From Cupriavidus pauculus (GTDB lineage: Bacteria > Pseudomonadota > Gammaproteobacteria > Burkholderiales > Burkholderiaceae), in assembly GCF_002858765.1 (NCBI RefSeq), contig NZ_PJRP01000001.1:815366-879365 (forward strand): 64,000 bases of DNA, written 5' to 3'. How positions within the stretch are numbered: position 1 is the first letter of the stretch; the number at the start of each line of letters is the position of its first letter. Both the position numbers and the translations under genes were made by a program. The notes beneath the pieces are model-generated. The model was not told the DNA's origin. It worked only from the letters and a program-made list of their open reading frames with translations, and searched no databases. Below, piece by piece: positions 54,845-63,590 of this stretch.

Positions 54845-56368
54845 TCACACCCAGCCCAGCCAGCGCCAGTACGTGGACGCAAACAGCAGCATCAGCAGGT
54901 AGCCGATGATCGTGACCGGGATGCCGATGCGGGCGAACTGCTTGCCGTTGAAGGTGTCGGTGCCCAGGCAGACCATGTTCTGCGGGGCATTGATCGGCAG
55001 GATGAAGCCAAAGCTGACCGTGAAGCCCAGCAGCATCGTCATGCCCACCCTGTTGATATCGCCGGGCAGCGTCTGCAGTACGGAGATCAGGATCGGCAGC
55101 AGCGCGGCGGTCAGTGCCGTGGCGCTGGCGAAGCCCAGGTGGATCAGGATCAGGAAGCCCGCCAGCACCGCGAAGACCATCAGCGTGCCATGGTCGGCCA
55201 GCCCGGAATGCGTGACCACGAACTTGCCCAGCCATTGGCCGGCCTGCGTGGTCAGCAGCGCGGTGCCCAGGCTGATGCCGACGCCGAACACGATCAGCGT
55301 GCCCCATGGCGTACGCTGTTGCATCGTCTTCCAGTCCATCACGCCGATGCGCGGCATCATCAGGATCACCAGCCCGACGAACGTGATGGTGGCGGTGTCG
55401 AAGGCGTGCAGCTTGCCCTCGGTGGCCCAGAACAGCAGCAGGCCGATGGCCACGGCCGCCAGGCGCTTCTGCGGTCCGGTCATCGGTCCCAGGGCGCTCA
55501 GTTCGCGTTGCACGGCTTCCTTGCCGCCGGCGATGGCTTCGGTTTCCGGCGGCAGCAGCCAGCGCACCAGGAAGTAGAGCACCGCCGACATGATGATGGC
55601 CCAGGGCGCGCCGGCGATCAGCCATTGCAGCCAGGTCACGCGCTCGCCCAGCAGCTTGTCCATGAAGCCGGCCGTCAGCAGGTTCTGCGCGGCGGCGGTC
55701 TGGATGCCCACGTTCCACACGCTGGTGCCCTGGGCCACCATGATCATGATGCCCGTTGCGATATTCGACTTCCTGTCCACGCCGAACGCGGCGGTCACGC
55801 CCATCATGATCGGCACCGTGCAGGCGCTGCGCGCGGTGGCGCTGGGTACCACCAGGCTCAGGATGATGGTGACGGCGATCGTGCCGATCAGGATGCGGCG
55901 CGTGCTGGTGCCGATGGCCGAGAGCGTGACCAGTGCGATGCGCCGGTCCAGCCCGGTGACGGTCATGGCCGCGGAAATGAACAGTGCGGCGGCCACCAGC
56001 GCCAGCGCGGTATTCGAGAATCCGGCCAGTGCCATGCCCAGCGCACGCGATGTGCCGTAGAGGGTGTTCGGGTCATTGACCGTTGGCGCAAAGCCGATCA
56101 GTCCGGCCATCAGCGACGTGATCATGATGGCACTGGTCTCGTAGGTGACGGCTTCGGTAATCCACACCACGACCGCGAAGGCCAGGATGGCCAGCATGCG
56201 CTGACCGGCCACGGGCAGGTCGGGTGGCATCGGTGCCATTAGCACGACGATCAGGACCGCGACGGCGGCGTAGAGGCCCCAGTGGACGCGTAGCGGCGGG
56301 GCGGCAGTTGCCCCAGCGGTGGCGGCGGTGCCGCCGGGGGTGGCAGGAGAGATTTGCGGATCAGGCAT
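54845..56368 (-). CDS. SLC13/DASS family anion permease
   Basis: Inner-membrane transporter of 507 residues with 11-12 membrane segments. Family marks: MLAILAFAVVVWITEAVTYETSAIMITSLMAG, the SNT-like motif VPSATARSACTVPIMMGV, GIQTAAAQNLLTAGF and second half GFILPINAPQNMVCLGT. Likely a sodium-coupled dicarboxylate or sulfate carrier; substrate not readable. ATG 56368 has GGA(CG) upstream at usual distance. 89 bases before mtgA, same strand; co-transcription is possible but functions do not relate. Confidence 0.87.
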   Translation of the reverse strand: MPDPQISPATPGGTAATAGATAAPPLRVHWGLYAAVAVLIVVLMAPMPPDLPVAGQRMLAILAFAVVVWITEAVTYETSAIMITSLMAGLIGFAPTVNDPNTLYGTSRALGMALAGFSNTALALVAAALFISAAMTVTGLDRRIALVTLSAIGTSTRRILIGTIAVTIILSLVVPSATARSACTVPIMMGVTAAFGVDRKSNIATGIMIMVAQGTSVWNVGIQTAAAQNLLTAGFMDKLLGERVTWLQWLIAGAPWAIIMSAVLYFLVRWLLPPETEAIAGGKEAVQRELSALGPMTGPQKRLAAVAIGLLLFWATEGKLHAFDTATITFVGLVILMMPRIGVMDWKTMQQRTPWGTLIVFGVGISLGTALLTTQAGQWLGKFVVTHSGLADHGTLMVFAVLAGFLILIHLGFASATALTAALLPILISVLQTLPGDINRVGMTMLLGFTVSFGFILPINAPQNMVCLGTDTFNGKQFARIGIPVTIIGYLLMLLFASTYWRWLGWV

Positions 56369-56725
56369 TGTGACGTCCTTGGAAGGGATCAGCCTGTCAA
56401 ACGCGCCGTGGTGTGTTGCGTTGCGCCGGCGTCGCGCCCAGCAGTGCCGCGTCGTATCGCGTTGCGACGCGCGGGTCGCCGCGTTCGACATGAGGCCATT
56501 ATGTGAAAGGCGTCACTCGGTGCCAAGGCGGCGACTGTCGACGGCTTGCGCCGGATCAACCCGCTGCCGTGTCAATCGTTGTTGACCGAAACGCCTTGTT
56601 GCAGGCGCTGCAATGGCCGGAGGGGTATGGTGGAAATCAGGGTGTCGTCGCCGTTGGCGATCTGAAATAATCGACACCGATGCTGAACATTTTCCAATGC
56701 GTATCGTGTGATGCGCCAAAGAGCC
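56369..56725. other. Divergent gap between SLC13 permease and phosphatase genes
   Basis: 357 bases without a recognisable gene. Both divergent promoters must be here; I cannot point to convincing -35/-10 pairs, and no clear repeat or hairpin stands out. Confidence 0.5.
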
Positions 56726-57502
56726 ATGCAGACCTACACAGAACATAGCGCGGCCGCCACGATGCGGCCCTGTCTGGACCTGGAGACCATTGCCAACGCC
56801 CGCGACCTCGGCGGGCTGACCGCCCATGCAGGACGCCATATCCGCCAGAACAAGCTGTACCGCAGCGCCAATCCGGCACTGGGTTGTGCGGCGGATCTCG
56901 ACAAGCTGCACGCGTTGCAACTCGACATCGTTGTCGACTTCCGCTCGTCGGGCGAGAAGTCAGCCGGCGAGCAGGCGTTCGGCGAGCGCTTCGAGTGGCT
57001 GGCGGTGCCGGTGCTCGATGGCACGATGTCGATGGACGTCTTGCTGCCGCGCCTGCGTGCCAGCAACGCCGCGCAGATGCACGGCTTCATGCTGGACGTG
57101 TATCGGGATTTTCCGGTGCGCTACCGCGACGCCTTCCGTACGTTCCTGCGGCATGCCGAAGCGGGCAAGACGCTCTACTACCACTGCACGGCAGGCAAGG
57201 ACCGCACTGGCTTTGCGTCGCTGCTGCTGCTGAGCGCGCTCGGCGTGGCCCAGGACGAGATCGTGGCCAATTACCTCGAATCGAACCACTGGAACCAGCG
57301 CTTCAATGAAAAGATGCTGGCCGGCGTGGGGCAGATTGGCGTGACGGCGGAGGCGATGCTGCCGCTGCTGGAAGTGCGCCCCGCGTACATCGAGGCCTCG
57401 ATGGATGCCATCACCGCAACCTACGGCAGCCTGGAACGCTTTCTGGCCGACGATCTCGGCGTGGACACCGCATTGCTGCGGGACCACTACCTCGCGTCAT
57501 AA
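56726..57502 (+). CDS. Tyrosine phosphatase family protein (DSP/PTP fold)
   Basis: Protein tyrosine/serine phosphatase of 258 residues with the active-site loop HCTAGKDRTG (C154, R160) and the N-terminal block NARDLGGLTAH...LYRSANP and DFRSSGEK, as in IphP/TpbA-like bacterial phosphatases. The catalytic aspartate is likely in an acidic loop before it. No signal peptide, so cytosolic. Starts at 56711 or 56726 are possible; 56726 has AAAGAG upstream. Substrate unknown. Confidence 0.87.
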   Translation: MQTYTEHSAAATMRPCLDLETIANARDLGGLTAHAGRHIRQNKLYRSANPALGCAADLDKLHALQLDIVVDFRSSGEKSAGEQAFGERFEWLAVPVLDGTMSMDVLLPRLRASNAAQMHGFMLDVYRDFPVRYRDAFRTFLRHAEAGKTLYYHCTAGKDRTGFASLLLLSALGVAQDEIVANYLESNHWNQRFNEKMLAGVGQIGVTAEAMLPLLEVRPAYIEASMDAITATYGSLERFLADDLGVDTALLRDHYLAS

Positions 57503-57517
57503 GCCGAGCATCGTCGA

Positions 57518-58741
57518 TCAGAGCCCGCCGCTCTCGCGCAGGATGCGGGCCGTCGACAGCGCGATCATGCCTTCCTCGTCCGTGGGCAGCACCAGCACCG
57601 GCACCCGGCTGGCATCGCGGCTCACGCGTTGGCAGCTGTCGCCGTTGGCGGTGGGGTCCAGCGAGATGCCGAACAGGTCGGTCAGGTGCGCGCAGATGCG
57701 GGCACGAATGTCGGGCGAGTTGGCGCCGACACCGGCCGTGAAGACCAAGGCGTCCAGGCCGCCGAGCGTGACCGCCAGCTTGCCGATTTCCTGGGCGGCA
57801 CGATAGGCGTAGTAGTCGACGGCCAGCTTTGCGCGTGGGCTGTCGCTGGCCAGCAACGCCCGCATGTCGCTGCTGATGCCGGAGATGCCCTTCAGGCCCG
57901 ATTGCCCGTACAGCATCGACTGGATCGCATCGGTGCTCATGCCCTGCGCGGCCAGGTACAGCACCGCGCCAGGATCGATCGACCCGCAGCGCGTGCCCAT
58001 CGGCATGCCGTCGAGCGCGGTCAGGCCCATGGTCGAATCCACGCTCTTGCCGCCGCGCATCGCGCACAGGCTGGCGCCATTGCCCAGGTGTGCCACGATG
58101 ACACGGCCTTCGGCCAGGTCGGGCGCCACCTGCTTGAGGCGGCGCGCGATATACGCGTACGACAGCCCGTGAAAGCCGTAGCGCCGCACGCCCTGCTCGT
58201 AGTATTCGTAGGGCAGCGCCATCAGTTGCGCCAGTTCATCGCGGCCGACGTGGAACGCCGTGTCGAAGCAGGCCACCTGCAGCAGATCGGGTGCCGCGCC
58301 CCGGATGGCACGGATCGCCGTCAGGTTGTGCGGCTGGTGCAGCGGCGCCAGCGGCACCAGTTTTTGCAGCTTGGCGATCACCGCGTCGTCGATGCGCACC
58401 GCATCGGCAAAATCGCTGCCGCCGTGCACCACGCGATGGCCGATGGCCACCGGCGGCGTGTCGCGCAGCGCCACGCTCAGCGTCAGGCGGATCAACCGGA
58501 AGGCGGCGTCGTGGTCGGGAACCTGTTCCACGGGAAATTTCTGATCGGTCACCTCGCGGCCATCGGCCATGCGCGCCACCAGGCGCGGCGCCACGCCGAT
58601 GCCTTCGATCTGGCCGTGCGCAGCCAGCGATGGCTGGATGTCGACGTTCTCGTGCGCCGCGTCGGGCACCACGTAGATCGATACCTTGACGCTCGACGAG
58701 CCGGCGTTGACAACGAGAATGACGGGATGTGGTGTGCTCAC
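57518..58741 (-). CDS. ackA: Acetate kinase
   Basis: Cytosolic enzyme interconverting acetyl-phosphate/ADP and acetate/ATP, 407 residues. ASKHA motifs: VNAGSSSVKVSIY (13-25), GHRVVHGGSDF, FDTAFHVGRDELAQLMALP, HLGNGASLCAMRGGKSVDSTMGL and FTAGVGANSPDIR. Starts at GTG 58741 with GAGGAGA upstream. It follows the phosphotransacetylase by 12 bases in one operon, so this is the Pta-AckA route between acetyl-CoA and acetate. Confidence 0.96.
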   Translation of the reverse strand: MSTPHPVILVVNAGSSSVKVSIYVVPDAAHENVDIQPSLAAHGQIEGIGVAPRLVARMADGREVTDQKFPVEQVPDHDAAFRLIRLTLSVALRDTPPVAIGHRVVHGGSDFADAVRIDDAVIAKLQKLVPLAPLHQPHNLTAIRAIRGAAPDLLQVACFDTAFHVGRDELAQLMALPYEYYEQGVRRYGFHGLSYAYIARRLKQVAPDLAEGRVIVAHLGNGASLCAMRGGKSVDSTMGLTALDGMPMGTRCGSIDPGAVLYLAAQGMSTDAIQSMLYGQSGLKGISGISSDMRALLASDSPRAKLAVDYYAYRAAQEIGKLAVTLGGLDALVFTAGVGANSPDIRARICAHLTDLFGISLDPTANGDSCQRVSRDASRVPVLVLPTDEEGMIALSTARILRESGGL

Positions 58742-58753
58742 GCCGGGGTCTCC

Positions 58754-59701
58754 TCAGGCGGGTACGGCGGTTTGCGTGCTGCGCCGCGCGTGCGCCAGCA
58801 GCACCGCGATGGCGCAGCTGCCGATGCGGGCGCGCACGCTGTCTGCGCGGCTGGTCAGGATGATCGGCACGCGCGCACCCAGCACGATGCCCGCGGCTTC
58901 TGCGCCGGCGAGGAACGTCAGCTGCTTGGCCAGCATGTTGCCGGCTTCAAGGTCCGGCACCAGCAGGATGTCGGGGTCGCCCGCCACCTCGGACTTGATC
59001 CCCTTGGTGTCGGCGGCGGCCTTGCTGATGGCGTTGTCGAACGCCAGCGGCCCATCGAGCAGTCCGCCTTCGATCTGCCCGCGCAGGCTCATCATGCAGA
59101 GCGCGGCGGCTTCGATCGTCGACGGGATCTTGTCGGTGACGGTCTCCACGGCGGACAGGATCGCCACCTTGGGCCGCTCGACCCCGAGCACGCGCACGAG
59201 GTCGATGGCATTGCGCACGATGTCGGCCTTCTCGTTCAGCGTGGGGAAGATGTTGACTGCGGCGTCGGTGATGAACAGCGGCTTGTGATAGCTCGGCACA
59301 TCCATCGCGAACACATGCGACAGGCGCCGCTCGGTGCGCAGGCCGCTGGCACTGCGCGCCACCGCGTGTAGCAGTTCGTCGGTGTGCAGGCTGCCCTTCA
59401 TCAGCAGTTCGGCCCGGCCCGTGCGGACGGCCTCGACCGCACATTCGGCTGACGCATGGCTGTGCGGGGCGTCGATGATCTCGGTGTTGCCCAGCGCCAG
59501 GCCGTGTTCCTCGGCGACGGCGCGGATGCGCGCGGCGGGGCCGCACAGGATGGGTACGATCAACCCCAGGCGCGCGGCTTCCAGCGCGCCATCGAGCGAC
59601 GAATAGTCGCAGGGATGGGCCACGGCGGTCGGGATGGGCGGAAGGCCCTCGCAGCGCGCGAGCAGCCGGGCGTACTTGTCGTCGGACGATGGTGTCGGCA
59701 T
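58754..59701 (-). CDS. pta: Phosphate acetyl/butyryltransferase
   Basis: Acyltransferase of 315 residues of the single-domain PTA_PTB family, converting acyl-CoA and phosphate to acyl-phosphate. Conserved blocks: RAELLMKGSLHTDELLHAV, LSHVFAMDVPSYHKPLFITDAAVNI, GGLLDGPLAFDNAIS and PDLEAGNMLAKQLTFLAGAEAAGIVLGARVPIILTSRAD. Lacks the DRTGG domains of long Pta. The choice between acetyl and butyryl substrate is open; pairing with acetate kinase favours acetyl. First gene of the minus-strand operon. Confidence 0.9.
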   Translation of the reverse strand: MPTPSSDDKYARLLARCEGLPPIPTAVAHPCDYSSLDGALEAARLGLIVPILCGPAARIRAVAEEHGLALGNTEIIDAPHSHASAECAVEAVRTGRAELLMKGSLHTDELLHAVARSASGLRTERRLSHVFAMDVPSYHKPLFITDAAVNIFPTLNEKADIVRNAIDLVRVLGVERPKVAILSAVETVTDKIPSTIEAAALCMMSLRGQIEGGLLDGPLAFDNAISKAAADTKGIKSEVAGDPDILLVPDLEAGNMLAKQLTFLAGAEAAGIVLGARVPIILTSRADSVRARIGSCAIAVLLAHARRSTQTAVPA

Positions 59702-59981
59702 GGGCAGGTACCTGGAAATCCATCGGACAGCACCCGGCCAGCCGTGCGGATGGCCTGCGGATGCTGCGTTGCGCAAACATGTCGAGCCAGTATAGGCCAA
59801 CGCGAGCGTCGTATCGATGACTTGGTACTGTCATGTGCGATGCGGTCGGGCGCATTGGACTTTGGTAACGGTTGTCACGCCGCGCCGAGGCTGGTAGATT
59901 TTTGCTGTTGCATCGCAGCAAGCGATGTTCGCGCCACGCTGCACGCCATCTGACTCCGCCAATCCCCAAGGAGAAACGGAA

Positions 59982-62303
59982 ATGAATGCACGTCAACCTG
60001 CTCCGGGGCAAGCGTCCGGACAGGACGCCTCCGCCCAGGCCGCCACGCAGGGCAAGCCGGTCGATCCGGCAACCTCGACCGGCCAGGCCGCTTTCCCCAG
60101 TTCCCCATTTCCTTTCGGCATGTTCCCGCCGGTGCCGATGAATCCGGTGGCGCAGGCCGCATGGGAATATGGCCTGGACGCCTGGCAGCGCTCCGTCCTG
60201 TTCCTGGATATCCTGCGTCGCCGTGGCAACGAGACCGAGGAGCACGAACGCGGCGGCATGCCGCCCGTGCTCGTCTTCGACTACGAGGTACTGATCGACG
60301 GGCGCGACTTGCCCCGGCCGGTCAACTACGCGCTGATGCGCATCGTGCCGCCAGACGCGCATCCTACCGACATGACCCGTCGCCCCTTCGTGGTGATGGA
60401 CCCGCGCGCCGGTCACGGCCCCGGCATCGGTGGCTTCAAGGCCGACAGCGAAATCGGCAACGCCATCCGCACCGGGCATCCGTGCTACTTCATCACGTTC
60501 TTCCGCGACCCGTGTCCGGGCCAGACGATCGAGGATGTGGCACGCACCGAGGGCAAGTTCCTGCAGGCGGTGGCCGAGCGCCATCCCGATGCGCCGGGCA
60601 AGCCGTTCGTCGTCGGCAATTGCCAGGCGGGATGGGCGTTGCTGATCCTGGCGGCCGCCTCGCCGGAAGCCACGGGTCCGATCCTGCTGGCCGGCGCGCC
60701 CGTGGCGTACTGGTCGGGCGTGCGCGGCAAGAACCCGATGCGGTATTCGGGCGGGCTGCTCGGCGGTACATGGCTGTCGTCGCTGGCGGCCGACCTGGGC
60801 AATGGCCGGTTCGATGGCGCCTGGCTGGTGCAGAATTTCGAGAAGCTGAATCCGTCGAACACGCTTTGGGAAAAGCTGTACAACGTCTACGCCAGGGTCG
60901 ATACGGAAGGGCCGCGCTTTCTGGAGTTCGAGCGCTGGTGGGGCGGCCATTTCCTGATGAACCGCGGCGAGATCGACTGGATCGTGCAGAACCTGTTCGT
61001 CGGCAACCACCTGACGGCCGGCGAGGTGCGCAGTAGCGATGGCCAGACCGTGATCGACCTGCGCAACGTGCGCTCGCCGGTGATCGTGTTCGCGTCGTGG
61101 GGGGACAACATCACGCCGCCGCAGCAGGCGCTGAACTGGATTCCCGATCTCTATGCGAGCGTGGACGAGCTGGTGGCCAACGATCAGACCATCGTCTATT
61201 GTCTGCATCCGTCCATCGGGCACCTGGGCATCTTTGTCTCGGGCAGCGTGGCTAACAAGGAGCACTCGGAACTGTTCTGCGCGCTCGACCTGATCGATGT
61301 GCTGCCCCCGGGCCTGTACGAAGCCAAGATCGAGGACGTGGCGCCCGATGCTCCGCACACCGACTTGATCGAAGGCCGTTACCTGGTGCGCTTCGAGCGA
61401 CGGACCATCGACGATATCCTCGCGCTGGACGACGGCCGTGAGGACGAGCAGCCGTTCGAGGTGGTGCGCCGCGTGGCGGAGGTCAACCAGCATCTGTACG
61501 ACACCTACGCATCGCCGTTCGTCCGCGCCATGGCGAACGAGGCCACGGCCGAGGGCATTCGCGCGATTCACCCGTCGCGGCTCGAACGCTCGCTGTTCGC
61601 CGATGGCAATCCGTGGATGCAGTGGGTGGCCGCCATGGCACCGGCCGTGCGCGACGCGCGCCAGCCGGTGTCCGCGGACAATCCGTTCCTGGCCATGCAG
61701 CAGGCCGTGTCCGACCAGATCGTGCGGTCGCTGGACCAGTATCGCGACACGCGCGATGCCTGGCAGGAGCGCATGTTCGAGTCGATCTACGCCACGCCCT
61801 GGCTGCCGGCGATGCTGGGCATGACGGCCACGCCGAAGGCGCCGGAGTCGCCCGCCATCACGGCGCTGCGCAAGGAGGTGGCCGATTTGCGGCGGCGCGA
61901 GGCCGAACGCGAGATCGGCACCGGCACGCCGCTCGATGCCTTCCTGCGCGTGCTGTCCTATGTGACGCAGGGCCGCTCGGCCATCGAGGAGCGGCCGTTC
62001 AACCTGCTGCGCAAGCTGGCGCGCGAGAATCCGCCGGAACAGCGCATCACGCTGGCGGAATTCAAGGACGCGGTGCGCCGGCAGAGCTATATCGTCAGCC
62101 TCGACCCCGAAGGGGCCATCCGGGCGTTGCCAGGGCTGGTGCCCGAGATGAAGGAGCGCCGCCGCATCATGGTGCTGGCGCATCGCGTGCTGACCGTGGG
62201 TGGCCCGCTCGATGCCGAATGGCTGGCGCGCTATCGCGAGGTGGCCGAACTGTTTGGCACCGACCACGGCAACGGCAAGGCCACGCAGGAAGCGCAGGCG
62301 TAG
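59982..62303 (+). CDS. DUF3141 domain protein (PHA synthase-like alpha/beta hydrolase fold)
   Basis: Large cytosolic protein of 773 residues of unknown function. Residues about 90-400 form an alpha/beta hydrolase-like region with a lipase-box-like VVGNCQAGWA (nucleophile candidate C214), reminiscent of the G-x-C-x-G box of PHA synthases, plus PVIVFASWGDNITPP and a late histidine in LHPSIGHLGIF. The N-terminal 50 residues are low-complexity Q/A/P. The C-terminal 350 residues (from about 420) are unique to the family. ATG 59982 has AAGGAGAAACGG. Divergent from pta-ackA, upstream of fabI: a recurrent group suggesting acyl-CoA/PHA-linked metabolism (inference). Confidence 0.88.
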   Translation: MNARQPAPGQASGQDASAQAATQGKPVDPATSTGQAAFPSSPFPFGMFPPVPMNPVAQAAWEYGLDAWQRSVLFLDILRRRGNETEEHERGGMPPVLVFDYEVLIDGRDLPRPVNYALMRIVPPDAHPTDMTRRPFVVMDPRAGHGPGIGGFKADSEIGNAIRTGHPCYFITFFRDPCPGQTIEDVARTEGKFLQAVAERHPDAPGKPFVVGNCQAGWALLILAAASPEATGPILLAGAPVAYWSGVRGKNPMRYSGGLLGGTWLSSLAADLGNGRFDGAWLVQNFEKLNPSNTLWEKLYNVYARVDTEGPRFLEFERWWGGHFLMNRGEIDWIVQNLFVGNHLTAGEVRSSDGQTVIDLRNVRSPVIVFASWGDNITPPQQALNWIPDLYASVDELVANDQTIVYCLHPSIGHLGIFVSGSVANKEHSELFCALDLIDVLPPGLYEAKIEDVAPDAPHTDLIEGRYLVRFERRTIDDILALDDGREDEQPFEVVRRVAEVNQHLYDTYASPFVRAMANEATAEGIRAIHPSRLERSLFADGNPWMQWVAAMAPAVRDARQPVSADNPFLAMQQAVSDQIVRSLDQYRDTRDAWQERMFESIYATPWLPAMLGMTATPKAPESPAITALRKEVADLRRREAEREIGTGTPLDAFLRVLSYVTQGRSAIEERPFNLLRKLARENPPEQRITLAEFKDAVRRQSYIVSLDPEGAIRALPGLVPEMKERRRIMVLAHRVLTVGGPLDAEWLARYREVAELFGTDHGNGKATQEAQA

Positions 62304-62315
62304 CCGTTTGTCGCC

Positions 62316-62356
62316 GCTTTCTTCCCTCTCCTGCGACAAGGGAGAGGGAAGAAAGC
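62316..62356. terminator. Perfect 16 bp stem hairpin after DUF3141 gene (GGGAGAGGG family, copy 4)
   Basis: GCTTTCTTCCCTCTCC / GGAGAGGGAAGAAAGC with a 9-base loop, beginning 13 bases after the stop and ending 34 bases before fabI. No T-run, so more likely an mRNA-stabilising or REP-like element than a simple terminator. Confidence 0.6.
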
Positions 62357-62390
62357 CAGCTGAACGAAGCAAACAACGGGAGGTTTGCCC

Positions 62391-63170
62391 ATGCTCCAGG
62401 TTCCTAGTCCCCCGCTGTCCGGCAGCCGCGTGCTGGTCGTTGGCGTCGCCAACGAGGATTCCATCGCATGGGGCTGTGCACGTGCATTTCACGAACTGGG
62501 CGCCGAGGTGGCGCTGACCTATCTGAACGACAAGGCCTATCCGTATGTGGCGCCGCTGGCCGAACAGATCGGGGCGCCGATCCTGATGCCGCTGAACGTG
62601 GAGGACGACGCGCAGATGGATGCGCTGTTCGCGCGTATTGGCGAGGTCTGGGGCCGGCTCGATTCGGTCGTGCATTCGGTGGCCTTCGCACCGAAGGCCG
62701 ACCTGCAGGGCGGGTTGCTGCAGTCGTCGGCTACCGGCTTCGCGCGGGCCATGGACGTGTCCTGTCATTCGTTCATCCGCATGGCGCGCCGGGCCGTGCC
62801 GCTGATGGGGCAGGGCGGCACGCTGTTTGCGATGAGCTATGACGGCGCCAACCGCGTGGTGCCGAACTACGACCTGATGGGGCCGGTCAAGGCGGCGCTG
62901 GAGGCCACCTGCCGCTACCTGGCCTACGAGCTGGGGCCGAAGGGCATCCGCGTGCATGCGATCTCGCCGGGGCCGCTCAAGACACGCGCGGCGTCCGGGC
63001 TCAAGGATTTCGATGCCTTGCTGGCCGAGGCGGCCGGCCGCGCGCCGCTGGGCGAGCTGGTCGACATCATGGATGTGGGCTTTACCACCGCGTACCTGGC
63101 CACGCCCTATGCACGCCGCGTGTCGGGCAATACGGTGTACGTGGACGGTGGCGTACACATCATGGCTTGA
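62391..63170 (+). CDS. fabI: Enoyl-[acyl-carrier-protein] reductase (NADH) FabI
   Basis: Last reductive step of fatty acid elongation, 259 residues. SDR-like with FabI motifs: VVGVANEDSIAWGCARAF (17-34), HSVAFAPKADLQGG, catalytic Y150 and Y160-x6-K167 (NYDLMGPVK) and SPGPLKTRAASGLKDFD. ATG 62391 has GGGAGG upstream; the TTG two codons earlier is less likely. It may be a second FabI paralogue, as its partner genes are acetate/PHA-linked rather than fatty acid biosynthesis genes. Confidence 0.93.
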   Translation: MLQVPSPPLSGSRVLVVGVANEDSIAWGCARAFHELGAEVALTYLNDKAYPYVAPLAEQIGAPILMPLNVEDDAQMDALFARIGEVWGRLDSVVHSVAFAPKADLQGGLLQSSATGFARAMDVSCHSFIRMARRAVPLMGQGGTLFAMSYDGANRVVPNYDLMGPVKAALEATCRYLAYELGPKGIRVHAISPGPLKTRAASGLKDFDALLAEAAGRAPLGELVDIMDVGFTTAYLATPYARRVSGNTVYVDGGVHIMA

Positions 63171-63261
63171 AACGTGCGATAGCCGCATCGTCCGGCCGCC
63201 ACGTGGCAAAGCGCGGCCTAGAATACACACATCACAACTTTCCAACTGGGGAGAGGCTGTC

Positions 63262-63504
63262 ATGCAGGTGTTGATCCGCGGGCTGCATCGTGATGTGACC
63301 GAGGAAATGCTGCGCAACAAGCTCAAGGACTACGCCACGGTGAATTCCGTCGAGATCGTGCGCGACGGCGACGCCAATCACCCGTGGGCGTGGGTGGACC
63401 TGGCGGTCGACCCGTTCACCTGCTGGCGCTTGCTGCGGCAGCTCGACAAGCAGTACTTTGCCGGCAGCGTCATGCGCTGGTACATCCCCGCCCACCAAAG
63501 CTGA
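63262..63504 (+). CDS. RRM-like small RNA-binding protein
   Basis: Protein of 80 residues that fits a single RNA-recognition-motif fold: beta1 QVLIRGLHRDVTEEMLRNKL (RNP2-like VLIRGL), helix, VNSVEIVRDGDANHPWAWVDLAVD, then CWRLLRQLDKQYFAGSVMRWYI. The RNP1 aromatic pattern is only partly kept (WAWVDL), so RNA binding is not certain. ATG 63262 follows GGGGAGAGGCTGTC. Stands alone between fabI and modE. Confidence 0.75.
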   Translation: MQVLIRGLHRDVTEEMLRNKLKDYATVNSVEIVRDGDANHPWAWVDLAVDPFTCWRLLRQLDKQYFAGSVMRWYIPAHQS

Positions 63505-63590
63505 CGACGGGTGTCGGACTACCGCCAGTCACGCACCGGGTGCTTCTGGCGGTACCATACGCATTCCCTTCATTACAGACAGGTCAGCGC

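Noticed and set aside
58947..63326. A 1459-codon open frame on the minus strand
   Set aside because: It runs antisense through fabI, the DUF3141 gene and pta with arginine/histidine-rich low-complexity sequence; a shadow of GC-rich coding DNA.
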